Shown piece by piece: positions 12,222-24,942 of a stretch of DNA of 64,000 nt. The notes below the pieces were generated by a model. That model ran no database searches, was not told the DNA's origin, and worked only from the letters and a program-made list of their open reading frames with translations. The position numbers and the translations under genes were made by a program. The stretch's first letter is position 1, and each line of letters starts with the position of its first letter. This DNA comes from Pezizomycotina sp. ARF18 (taxonomy: Eukaryota; Ascomycota): assembly GCA_002224055.1 (NCBI GenBank), contig AZLU01000018.1:29147-93146 (forward strand), read 5' to 3'.

Positions 12222-15200
12222 ACGAAACCAATTCATTCGGACATACATTTATTTTCTCGCTTCATAATCTTATGATGAAATGGCTATCTTGCTACAACTT
12301 TGTTCGACGTTATAAATCTTTTTTTCCTCATAAGCTTTCCTTTTTCTGTATTTTGGCTGTTTCCATATACATACTCCTTATCCTGCGTCTTTTTTGCTTT
12401 TGTGCCGAGTTGAAGGGAGATGAATGCACATGCTTGCAAGTTTTTTTTTGGATGAGAACAACGGAGTGCCTTGCTTTACACAATGAGCTGTTGGCACAAT
12501 GGGGCTACTTTTTCTTTTCCGTTTCATTCTTGTCTTTTATTTCTTAAATTTGTTTGGCGGATCTCGTTTTACCAGCACCCCTTTCCTTTCTTTTCTTTTT
12601 CATATACCTTCCATATAATACTACTCAGATATCCAAACCATCCACTCTTCTATGTTCGAGATCTCCTTTGTTTTTAAGGGTATTTCTTATGTTCAAACAT
12701 TTCCTACTCCATTTCCTTAATCTCTGTATTTTCTTTCCATCTTCACTTCTCTTCTGTATTTTCTACTACATAACTTTTCCCCCCTTATTTCTTACTTCTC
12801 CCTTCTTTCTTTGGACACTAAAAATAACTCTTACAGTGCGGTATATTTTCTTTTTTATTTGTTATCCTTTTCATTTCTAAAAAAATTTTTTTTTTCGTTT
12901 ATTTCTTATATACGTTGGTTTCTCAGCTATTCCCCTTTGTTCTTACTAGGAGTCTCCTTTTCTTCTTTTCTTCTATTTAAATTTTCGCCAGCGCTTTTCA
13001 GAAAGGCCCTGAGCTCTCAGCAGAAATATGAATCAAATTTCGTTTTCGCAACAGCAAAATTCTTTGTGAATTTACGTCAATCACTATAGGCGGGTGATGA
13101 TAATATTACCAAATCCAAGAAACCATGCATGGACGTTGGCTCCCATCCAATTACATTTCAAACCGACACTGTTTCCGGCCATTCGCTACCAAGCTTGCAA
13201 TACCCTTGTTATCATTATCTTGGATCCAACATTAATGATTACGGATTCTTTGCACTGCCTATTGGATCTTAATCATTTATCGCTATCGATTTTCCCCGTA
13301 TCCCTTCCTCGATATCGAGTTTTTTATTTTTATTTTTTAAGCTTTCCCCGCTGGCTGTGCGTGTAGTGTCCCCAATTCGGTAATATAATTTCGATTGCGA
13401 CTGGCTTCCAACACAACACTTTTTCTGTTAGTTTTGCCCCCAATGCCGCAACCTTATTTTCACTTCACATCGTTAATAAAGAAAAAATAATAGAGTTATA
13501 TAGGTTACGAAGGTATAATACGGCTTTTAGATAATAGCATGCCGCAGATGCTCTGATTGTACGTGTAGAGCTAATAATTATCAGTGTTATCGGCTATATA
13601 AAAACGCTCAAAAAGTTATAGAAAAGACGAAAGGGTAAAGTATTTTGTTGAACAAGCTCCTGCAGGAGAGTTTAAATCTTAAATGCCGTATAAGCTGGCG
13701 GACAAAAATGTATCCCCCAATAATATGGGGCTATAGCTAGCGAATGGTATTATATTATGAATTGTTCTTGATGACACGGTAAAGCTTGTCCTATGACGGT
13801 GCATTCTCTACTATATTCGCGCATACACGGGTAGAGGAATGAATTCCTTGAGGGGAACACTTTTAAGCAAATCAAAGAGATTCAACAGGGAAAAAAAATA
13901 TTTAGAAGGATTCGAGCGTCAGCCCCTTTATTCGGTGTTGTTGGACGGAGAACTTTTGGTAAGTTTACAACATCGACATTTGTTATACCGCTCCATGGAC
14001 ATACGAACGGACACTTGATCCATCTTTCAGCCCGCCTGTGCCGCGAGGAGCCGGAGCACGGCTAGCCAGGCCTTAAGGAAGGGCTTTCATGCAATGCTAC
14101 TCAGGGAAAGAAAGAAAAGGAAGAGAAGAATGTGGGGATTGAATTGGAGGCAAATAAGCAGGTAGCCATTTCGTGCTGAACGGCTATGTGCATGCATGTG
14201 TCTATTTGGGCTCGTTTGCCTAAATTACACTACACCCGCTGACTCTCGCCTGTTTTCCCTTTGCCACGGTGTGAGAGATTGAAGCATTGGGTAGTATGTA
14301 AATTCTGAGGTGCACATGAATAGCGGTGATAGGCTACTGCTAGGAGATTTCTCTTGCGAGCCAGCTAGTCATGGTAGCACAGAGTCTAACCGGGGAGATG
14401 AACCAAATATTTTGACAGCCAAGGTTGGTATCGTGAGCGCTAATTGGCAATTGGGATGGGAATACCAGGTTCTGGTTCAAGAAATTACATTCAAAAAAAG
14501 GACTTGTCTATTCCTGTTTTCATATTCTTTTCTGCTTCTCGAATAAGCTAAAAGCCTTCTAGTAACCGTTTCACGAAGACACAACAGGGCTATTTCATCA
14601 TGTGGTTCCCGCAGTCCAACCATGCAGGAAGCCTCTTATAAACGCTGTTCGATTCTTCAAAGAATAATCGCTTCTACTCACTGTCCCTGCTGGACATCTG
14701 TTGCTCAACAAAGACTAGCTTCCAATCCTCATCTCAAACATATCAGCAGCCTATGTAGCCATTCTCCAATCGGACTCCAAGCCGTAGATCCGTATGTGTC
14801 AGATGAACGGATAGATCTTTGTTAGTAAGTGGAGGCCTTCGAAATAGCAGGAGCATTGCGTGGCACGAGGCTGTCAACAAAAGAAATGTGTCCGCAGACT
14901 TTGAGACCAATCAAAGCCATACGGAAGAAGACTTAGATCTTGATAGGAAATCCAACTAGGAATGCTTCGAGAAGATACCCATGCTTTTATATTTGCGGTG
15001 CTTACAGTCGGAAAAAATCCTCATCTCTTCGCAGAAAACGGCGAATCTGGAAAGCGATTGATTGGTGGAAATTATGGAACGAAAAATCTTACGCAAAATG
15101 CGTACACGGGTTGTTCCAAAGATTTTTTTCAGCTTTGCTAGCGTTCCAAGTTTATCAGAAGACGTGCGTTGTGCAGTGCATCAATTTTTGACGTCTAAAC

Positions 15201-18200
15201 ATCTGGACGAAAGAAAAAAGGAAGGCGATGATTTTCTATATTATTCGCTGGTTAGCCGGGCTTGCTTGTAATAATTTGCAGGTTTTGAAAACTGCTAACA
15301 CCCCTGCTTATACGTGACACGACAAGATGCTATTGGTAAATGGTTTGCTTATGCTCCACGGAAGTGCTAAAATTGATTCTTGATGGTATTGTTGGAAAAC
15401 ACTTGAGCTTGTTAAAATTGAATTAATTAACCTAATTGTTGTTCTTTGGTATGTTATGAGTTCATGTTAACAGTTGCTGATATTAGCATTACGTATTACC
15501 ATCCTTGTGGTTTGATGAGTTGTTGAGGTAGTCTCTGGCGTTTTTTTTCGTTAATATCGGATTATGAACTTTAGGGTGAAACTAAGGACAACTGGTCGAC
15601 AATGCAGCAACCCAGTACCAATTGCTGTCATAAAAAATCATAGAAGGGAAAAAACCGGGAAACACGTTCATGTTCATGTAAACTGCCTACGTATGTATAC
15701 ATGTAGGGTGGAGATAAAAGCGAACGTCGCGTTGTGTAACGTTACAAGGAGTACTAGTCAACCTGCATGCATGTTGGCTCGAGTCAACCGAAAAAACATC
15801 TTGTCATAGTATGGACTTCCGTTGCTGCTTGTTCTTAATTCATTTACCCCTTTTTCCATAATCATTTTTCTATATTCTTCTTATTTCTTGCCATCTGATT
15901 TCGGACAGACGCGACTTACTCAATTCCCTTTAGGTAGAAATGCAGCTTTAATCATTAGTTTAATTCCGTGCGGTCGAATATACCGAAGAAACATCCCTAT
16001 AGCAGGGTACCCCGGACAACAAGCATTGTTTGCTGGTATTTTATTTTCTTTTGTTTTTCTTTTGGCTTCTTTACCTAACTATAGAGAGTGTGGATGTTTT
16101 ACACGACGGGTAGACCGTAGATGGCAAGGGTGTGTCAAATCGGGGAGCTTGCCTGTGTATCTGCTCAAGGTGAGAAACGTAGCAATCCCATCTTATTTGC
16201 ATAGTAGTCTTAAAGAAATTAATATTAAGGAAGTTCGATCGCGCGAAAAGAAAGAAAGAATATCAAATGAACTATCTGGAGAGAAAGATGCACGTAAAGC
16301 TTCCGAACCAACCAGGGAACTTTCGAACGATAAAAAGCGGAGACTTATTGGCTTTTAGACGGTTGAGCTATCTTGCAGAAAATTTAAATATATTTTGGAA
16401 AAACAAGAAAAGAAGGCTTGCGGTGCGCGGCGCCGCAGAGAAAAACGAAAGATTCACTAGACGGAGTTGCCGGATTGCAAGAGAATACTCGTTGGATAGT
16501 AAGGAAGAATACGGGATGGAAGAGTAGCTTGCCAGCGCTCGGAAATACATATCACATCAAATAGAAATACAAATGGACGTATCTGCGTATTCTGGAGAAG
16601 GCCATCGTAGTCTGTACATAAGCAGCGGCATCACCGGAGATCTTTCCAAGAACTTAGTATATTGTCATCGAGACATGACTTACAAACATCAGATGAAAAG
16701 GAGAGAGAAAACGGGGAAGCCTTACCGATCAAAAAAAGCGTGGACACGTCAACGTCGTGCACCTTTGTTCTTACGTCTGAAAGGTAAAACAGCTGTAGGC
16801 GCATTCATTGCAGTTGCATATCATGTAGCTCAGATCGAGGAAACCCCCCACGCACCATGTGCAGCTTTTGCTCAAAAACAGGAAATTACTAGCTCGAGGC
16901 TTGAACTCGAGCCTGTTATACCTAAGAATTAATGGGCAGAGGAAAACGTCGAATTACCGGGAATGTTGCGTATAAGCGGAATAACCCGACCCAAAAAATT
17001 CGAGTCTCTGAACATCACGAGTTTCATTCTGCATTGCATATTTAGCCCCGCGATAGATGCACGTCTCCGCAAACCCAATTTTAGAGAGTTTCTTCTTGCT
17101 CCGCCCTAAATATACATCAATATGAAAGTGATTACACCCTGAAAACCAGTGCATGAGCGATTTTTTATTCTTCTGGCCGTTTGGTGAGTGATCTAATTAT
17201 ACTATAATCCTACCATTTCGGCAGCTTAGCTAGCGAGCAAAGTAGCAGCTATGTAATTGAGCTTACCGCATGCGCATGGCGGCGCTCGCTAAATGTCCGT
17301 TAAGAAAAAAAAGGCTGACCGTAAAAGCTAAAAGTACTGCTGGAATAGTAAAAATTACGTTCTTTGAAAAAGGCACAGCCTTACACACACCGAACAAACA
17401 CATTTCCGCGTAGTGGATAGTTGAAGGAAGTTGGGAAAGGCCTGTTCCAGAAAGGCAATCAAGCTGTTTTGCCAAATTGTTGAGCTACCCTGGTGGTTCA
17501 TATCTCTCCGTGCTTTATCCCCCTCCTCTTCGAAGACGCTACTGTTAGCTAGGAAAGCGAGACAACGGAAATGAGAAAACTGCCAGCGTGTCAGAGCTAC
17601 TTTAAAAACATTAAAAATGGACAAACAGGATGGACGCTATGTTTCATTGCGGCCGCGAGAATAGCGCATTGCCTAGGGCTTAGAAAAAAATAGAAATTTT
17701 TTTTTGCTTTCTCCACAGAGTTAATTGAACTTATACATGCACTGATGGAGCTTGGGGGTTCTCTCGCATCTATCAATACGTGGGCATCTAAAGAATTTGG
17801 GATCTTTAATTTTAATTTTTCATATGTGAGGAACTGGGATGCCCCGGTTTAAAACGTTTCCAGAAGATAAACTAAAAGATATAGACTGGGGTACAAAGCG
17901 AATACGAGTCTACATTACTATCCATGGTTATGGATATAAGGTTATTATCTAGTCATGGATGTAACAAAGGGGTCCGGATACGAGATAGCCTACAAGTAAT
18001 AATTAATACCTCGTCATTATCACAAACAACGCACTATTGGATCCACCCCTGTGGCACATATAATAAACGGTGCTATACACCAAAGGATGTGCGTACATTC
18101 TTTTCAAGGCGTGCACAGCAGCCTGTTTGCACCGCGTTTTGAAAACGGTATTGGTTAAAGGAATGTTAATGCAAATATCTATTAATACAATGAAGAAGAT

Positions 18201-19228
18201 TACATGGAAGAAGGGAAGTAAGAACAGGAGTGCGGGTATACAGGCGCATGACTAAAGGAAATGGATAGAAAGTACAATAATTGTCTAACAAGCCAGACTG
18301 GATGCCCCCTGAAGGAAATTTTCGTGTTTTTGGATTGAGCAACGAAGTTTGCCTCCGTCAAGTGCAGGGTCAGCTTATGAGACAATAAAAAGACCAGTAT
18401 GGAGACACTCAAAAGTCTGTACGAGTATCCGATCAGAATCGTGAGGATTTCCAGACCAATGAAATGATAATGGGTTGGGACAGAGTGTAGCAAAACGCAA
18501 ACAATATCATGAAATTAAAAAGTCCTATAGCGAACCAAGAAAAAAAAAAAAAAAAAAAAGGCAAACGGTGCAGGGAATATAAAAGAAATAAAGCCAGGAA
18601 GTGACGAAGAGCGCTGGGAAAGAATAACCACCAATAAGAAGATTGGTGCTGAGGACCTTATTTCGAGTCTGTAGATATTTTTTGTGTTTTGTTTGTGTTG
18701 TGAAGAAAACGGATGCATCAAGTTTAACAAAATCGATGTTGTGAACGCGAGGAATTGACAACTTTTTTAGTGGTTTATAGGGATATATATACGTAAGGCA
18801 AGCATAAAAGGGAAACAAACTCCGATTTGCGCGAAAACCGTCTATCTTCTACTTCTAATAATAGTAAAGGGAAAAAAGAAGAAAGAAAGGATAAAAAATA
18901 GAGATAAAAAGAAATATGAGATGACGACCGTAGAAAATAATGAAAGAGAATTTGATAACTCGGCAGGGTAGTGGACCGGCGGTTGAAACTTTACGACGAA
19001 GACCAAGTGACTTTGCGATAAAAGCTCGTGGACGTGGACGTGGCGATCATGATCGTAGACTCGACATGGTAAGTTCGTTTGTGTCCGAGAAGCGTGATAT
19101 CTGAAGGAAATTTTACGGAAACCAGGGTGACAAAAGGAAGCGAAGACGAGACTTCTAGTGCCCAGCACGATTGCAACCGCACTTCGCCATTCCTGCACCC
19201 CAGTTCCTCTGTCTCTGTGTTTCGTTGT
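12222..19228. other. Unassigned stretch downstream of the large gene
   Basis: 12.2-13.4 kb is T/CT-rich 3' flank. The rest is about 40% GC without recognisable proteins. The longest open frames (15822-16358, with one hydrophobic segment, and 16573-16932, basic) have no family I recognise and overlap other frames, so I do not call them genes. AATAAA-like sites occur (for example near 13474) but cannot be tied to a transcript. A poly(A) run of about 20 lies at 18540-18560. Confidence 0.5.
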
Positions 19229-19450
19229 TTACAGTTGTTCCGGATGAAACATTCGATTGAGTGGAGGATTCGTACCCCTCCTTACGTTCGGACCCAACTG
19301 ATTAGGGTCGTAACTGGTATAGTCGTTGTGTTTCCATGAAACGGCAGACGACGAGCTAGCATTGGCTTTAGATGCTGCACCATTTTCTTCAGGGAGGTCC
19401 AGATGCGGAGGGTAATGGTTAGCCTGAGGCTTCTCGTTGGGGTTGGCCAT
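19229..19450 (-). CDS. Small hypothetical protein or exon
   Basis: An open frame of 73 codons from the ATG at 19450 (the frame stays open upstream to 19522). The composition is ordinary protein-like: Pro/Asn/Ser-rich and hydrophilic, with short blocks such as HYPPHLDLPEENG, SWKHNDYTSYDPNQLGP and NPPLNRMFHPEQ and no low-complexity runs, which sets it apart from nearby spurious frames. There is no signal peptide or membrane segment. I do not recognise the family. It may be one exon of a longer gene, since the region downstream on this strand holds other short open frames but no clear splice site. Confidence is limited because only composition and openness support it. Confidence 0.4.
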   Translation of the reverse strand: MANPNEKPQANHYPPHLDLPEENGAASKANASSSSAVSWKHNDYTSYDPNQLGPNVRRGTNPPLNRMFHPEQL

Positions 19451-19522
19451 TTTCGAGTATTGAGAATGCTCTTTTTTTAGCTTCTTAGAGCCTAAGCAGT
19501 AAGGAGCGGTTACAAGGCACAC

Positions 19523-22297
19523 GGTGTGTACAATCGACGTATAAGTTTGATATCTTGAAGGGTAAGAAGAGTATAATAATGTAGGCAGGAAATTTTTATA
19601 TATGAAAGGATTTGAGTTTTTGCTTGCTGGCTGTTATATAGCTGTAGAAGATGTAGAGGAAAATTCTGGAAGAATAGTAGATAGAAAAGGGGAGGGGGAA
19701 GAGGAGAGGATCCCGTTCCTTTTATATCCTCAGAGTTGCGTTTCGCAGGACCGCGTACTTGATCATATAGCTATAAAGAGGCTTAGGCTCTCCGATAGGT
19801 CAACGAGCAGCCTTTGCCGTTGCAGAGGGGAATTAAAAAAAAAAATAAAAAAAAAAAGAAGAAAAAGAAAAAGGAGAGAAGAAAAGAAAAAAAAGCCAGA
19901 GGAAGAACGCCTGGAGGGGGAGGCGTAGTATTGGATGTAGAAAGGAAAAACAAAGGAAAGGATAGGGCACGTTTTAATGAGCAGCTAGTAGCAGGAGGAT
20001 ACTACTGCAAAGAAACCAAAAAATAAAATAAAATAGAAAATAAATAATGAATAAAAATATAAATAAATTAAGTAACCTTGAATGCTTAAAATAACAGAAG
20101 CGTAGTAGGTTGGTTATAAGAGCCTAAGCATCGATAACGCCGCCGGAAAAAGCAAAATATTGTAGAAATTAGCCCTGGAGGACATACAGGCTTGAGGACT
20201 TGAGGGATCGGAAACTGGGACTTGGACTTGAGAATGATTTAATAGCAAATGGGCTGCGATATGATAGTTCGGTGCAAAGCGGACTTCGTCGTCATACGAC
20301 CCCAAAAGGTAATAGCACTTTTAGCTGCTATATCAATTAGCATCAAATTACAGACAAGTAGGTAGCAAAAAAGGGAAGAGTACTTCAAACTATCCTTTCT
20401 TTTCTTTTTTCCTTTTATTTTCTTCTTTTACTTTTATTTTTTTTTTTAATATTTATTTTTGGTTTGAGGGACAAAGTAGTAGTAGGAAAATATTTCTTTG
20501 ATTATAATCCGAACAAAGTTCATTTCCTTCTTTAGTTAATAGCACTTTGCTGGAGAGTCGAGACTTACCGAACGAAAGATTTCAGTACGCCAATCCCTCC
20601 GCGGCGAACACATGGCATCAACTTAATCTCTCTTTGCGGCGAGAAATGGACCCATGGTTAGTATCCTTGACTCAACCCAACCCCCAAAAGCTTCGGGTTC
20701 CTCCAAGGACCAAGGAGCCAAGATGACATCAAATCCTCATTACTCTCTGCAACCTAACCGTTGATGATCGTCATCTTCGCGCGCTCCGTCTCGCCTTCGT
20801 CTCGCGAGCTTCTTTCCCCCTTACTCTGTATGAGGAGGATTCAAACAAAATCTTCGAAGAGAAGAAAAACGAGGAGAAAGAGGGGAAGGCGAGAAACCAT
20901 AAGGAGAGGGGCTTAATATTGTAAAAAAAGGAAGCGCCTCATTATTTCGGAGGTTGACTGTGGAGAGACACCCCGCTATCAGAAACTGCGCTATCACGTT
21001 ATCAATGCAATAACCATCTTCGGAATAAATTAGACGAGACTTGCAGCTTTGGTTCTTCGCTACTACATAAGGAAATCCTCTCAGCATCTAACATTAACGG
21101 CCCGAGTCTTCCGTGATGAAAATAATGTCGATATCGAAAGCCGGACAACAGAATGATCCGCGCTCATAATCCTCCGAGAAGACAGTTTGTTTTTGCGGAA
21201 TATTCGAAGATACCAGGAGGCAAAAATACTTGCAACTCAAGGATCACGAGAGCGTCTTGAAGATAGATCAAAATAGTGATGTTTATTTGCGTAATTTTAT
21301 CAAACCCTTTGCTGCGATCGAGTCGCTGGAGTCGCGCGACTCGGAGCAAAACGACTAGGGTTATCGTGCTCGAAGAATCGAAGATAAAAAAAAAAAAAAG
21401 AAAAAAAAAACCCCCAAAGGTTCAACTCTGTGTCCTGTAATTTCAAACTGTGAGACTTTCTCGAAAATGCCGCAGCTGCCGACAAAACTTCCCGCTTCAG
21501 TTTTGAAGGGCGTCATGATGCACTTTTGCTAAGAAAATACAACAGTGAGTTGCGATTCTCGAAAGCTATCGAAGAAAAAACGAGGACATTATAGCTGTAT
21601 AGCCACGATGCTCAGTGGCAGAACCGGGTCCCCTGCTTTGAATTTCTCCTTCACAGCCTGCGATCTAGCCTGCCGCTAATTGAGAAGGCAAGGCTAGCTA
21701 GGGTGAATATTTTCGGTAGTTACTCCCCACCGGAGAAAGGACCTTTGAGCTTGGTAAGCTTAAAGCTCTCACAACGCTTGAGTTAGAACTTGTATTCCTT
21801 TTACGTAGCGATGGTGACCCTAAAAAGCCCAAAAGGCACTGATAGGATTAAGCTATCATGGAAAGGCGCATTTGAATCCCAAAGACTCTTTAGATAAACG
21901 TCGCGAAACATATCGATGGTTCAACCGTTAAGATCGAAATGATGTTCAAAATTTCCTTTCGTAGCGAAAGAACCATCAGCCGCAATTCCACGTTGCCGTC
22001 TGTCATTCGCCCATTTTCCTGGACAAATCTGAAATCAGAGTGATCTTTGGTTTCACAAGTGCATGTGAAGGAGATGTTGTGGTATATCCACTTTCCCGGA
22101 TGTTTCTGTCAGCAAAACCTGGAACGGCGAAGCAGTGCCGTTTGGGTTTTCGGGAGGTACAAGGGAAGCTTGACGACCGCTATCAGGCCAAATTAGCGGC
22201 CATCGTAACGTCAACATGCCAAAAAAGATGGAGCGCCTTTCAAAACTTCAGAGGAGCATGGCATCCCCATCTGCAATGTTATTTCAACCATGGAATG

Positions 22298-22332
<35 letters not shown>

Positions 22333-24942
22333 GGCACGCAAGGCATTGCGCCGAGATCTATTCTTTGCGAACGATGAAGGAGTCAATGGAGATCAAAGAC
22401 AATATGCAGAAGTAAGGAACCCGCCGGCAAGCAGGCTCTCGTGGGCGTCTTGCTTGAATACGCCAACTGTGAAGCTTCTGAGCTGTCGAATCCAGGGCTT
22501 TAAGGCTTTTTTTCCTTTTTTCTTTTTCCCCCCTCTTCTGCGGAGTAAAAATATGGCAGCAAGGCTCAAGGCTCTTCGAAAAAGTTTATTCCAGGGAAGG
22601 AAAAAGCCCTAAGATGCCTCCAGCCTTGTCCATTTCCTCTAGGAAATTGCAGTAGGATCGAAATCCCTTCGACATTTCCTCGGTATTGGGTGTGAGAGGC
22701 GTAGTTTTGCGGCACTAAAAGAAAATGATCGACAGAGCTTCTGGAGCTTCGCGTCGAGAGCTTGGGATCTAATTTAAACAGCTTCCGTAAGGAGGGTAAA
22801 GCTCCCTACCTATATGAAAAAACAAATAGTCTTGTTAACCTTGATCGCGTCCGCGTTACCGCCGAAAACCCTTTTTGCTAAAATACCAAAGAAAGATTTG
22901 AATCCCTTTCAGGGGGTAAGAAGTCTCTTTAGCTTGCTAGTTGAGAGGCTGAGTACGAGATAAGAGTGGAAGAGAAGCTGTAATTATCGCAAAGATTATA
23001 AAAATTACAGTTACCCTATTAGCTGGAGCGAAAGGCTTTGCTTAAGGCGCTTCATTGCCCAACCACCCGGCCCATAAAGGCATCGGAAAGGCCTACAAGT
23101 TCCCCGAAACCCAACGAACCAGAGCCAAGTTCTAGTATATCGAACAGAAGAACAGATGCATGGGTAAAACCGAGTATGATAGGAGTTCGGTCCTCATGAT
23201 GGTCTAGAAGCGCCTTTTGTTTCCCCCTGGCTCTTGATATCACCTATGAGCGTGAAAATCTTGCGAGGCTGTGAAACTTTGAAAGGTCTTTTAGCTATTA
23301 GAGCTCTCAACGGCCTCGCAGAAACAAGATGGACGCTGTAATATACGATAGCTTTCATGAAGGACATGGTTCTTGACTGAAGGTATTGGTTGTATTTATT
23401 TCATTTATATTATTACGTGTCTTTTTTTTTTTTTTGTTTTGAAGTCTAATTTGAGGCGACGAGGAATTTTGTAAAGAATGAAGCTCTTAATATATATTAA
23501 TAAGTAAGCAAACAAACAAATCCTTTACCCCCTCTCCCCAAAGAAAAAAGAAAAGAGCCAGGCAAACATTCCAGAATCGAGAGTAGTAGCAGTACACAAT
23601 GGTGTGACACAACTTGCTCGTATACTACTTAACACTTAATAGCACAGCACATCCATAGGTTCTTGCTCAAAGGCGTATATAAATAACTCAAAACCAGTAG
23701 TGTATTTTGTGAGATATTAATCATTATTATTTGTATGTATATACAGAGATCCTTCGTCGAACCTTAAAAGCTAGATTCAAAAAGAAAAGAAAGAAAGAAA
23801 AGAAAAAGGAATATCATATTATCAAAAGAGTGCAGGAAGGGAGGACAGACTTATATATAGGAAGATTAGAAACGAAACTATGAATGGGAGTGATGATTTT
23901 GGTCATTAGGTATTATGTATGTTATGTTAGGAGAGTATGTAAAAACATAGGAAAACGAAAAAAAGAAAGAGAGACATCGTGACACGATACAGTAGAGGAG
24001 TCGCTATGGTTGAAAATGATCAAAAAAGGACATGAAGCTGAACGAGAGACAAAAAGCTAAAAAGGAGTTCTGAATGTGAAGGAGTCATTAGTGTAAAACA
24101 AAAAAAAAAAAGAGATGTTGATAGGAAAGAGCCACCTAATTGGAGACGCATTACTAGCAGGTATGTCTAAAACAGCGGGAGACAAAATCTCGTAAGGATT
24201 GTAACCAAATTACGAATTGGCCAGATAAACCCAAAACAAAAAAGGAACAAAAGAGAGACAAATGACAAATAAAATGTAACAATGTAAACAGTTGAAAATG
24301 ACTCGTAAGTCATGTCGCCGGAAAAAAATCGCAGCGATTTGGTTGAAAGTGATGCATCGTGAAAAAGTGAGAATCATTATAAAGAGACTTCCATGCGCGG
24401 AAGCGAAAACAAAACAAAGGCCAATGAAAGGACTTTTGAACTAATATTCTTAGAAGAAAAAAAAAAGGAAGTGAGAATATACTGTTAACACAATGATGGA
24501 GGAGAAGGGGGACAAGAGGCAGAAACCACTATGATTAGGTAATTAATCGAGAATTATTAACTAACGCCAGGCATGAGATAATTCGAGGCCCATTATGGGA
24601 GGAAAATAAGGAGGTCCCACTGAAAGACCGGTTTGGAGATATAAATAAGTATGCGAAGGAAGAATGAGGTATCGAGCGAAAGTTAAAGCTAAGATCGAGA
24701 CGTATTATTATGCAAGCCACCGATAAGAAAATGAAGAAAAACTCCAATTACAACCCGGTAAGGATAAAAAGATAACATGGAAAAGGGAAAAGTTAGATGT
24801 AATTGAAATATAGCAATTCAAGGATATGTACCAATAAGTTGGTACAGGCTGTAGTCGAGCGGGCGAGTACGGAACGGGGAGACCAATTTCAACGATTGTT
24901 CAAGGTCGTATTCGCGAGAGGTTTGCGTCGTAGACCGAAAAA
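19523..24942. other. Unassigned stretch
   Basis: No gene is supported. An AAG/AGG-rich low-complexity block lies at 19840-19920, a T-rich block at 20395-20460 and a run of 30 T at 22300-22329, which passes through an otherwise open 190-codon frame (22040-22612) that I reject. 23.4-24.9 kb is purine-rich on the + strand and probably includes the 3' flank of the BUD2 gene. Confidence 0.5.

Noticed and set aside
22040-22612. 190-codon + strand open frame
   Set aside because: It passes through a run of 30 T (poly-Phe) and a second T/C run; no family resemblance.
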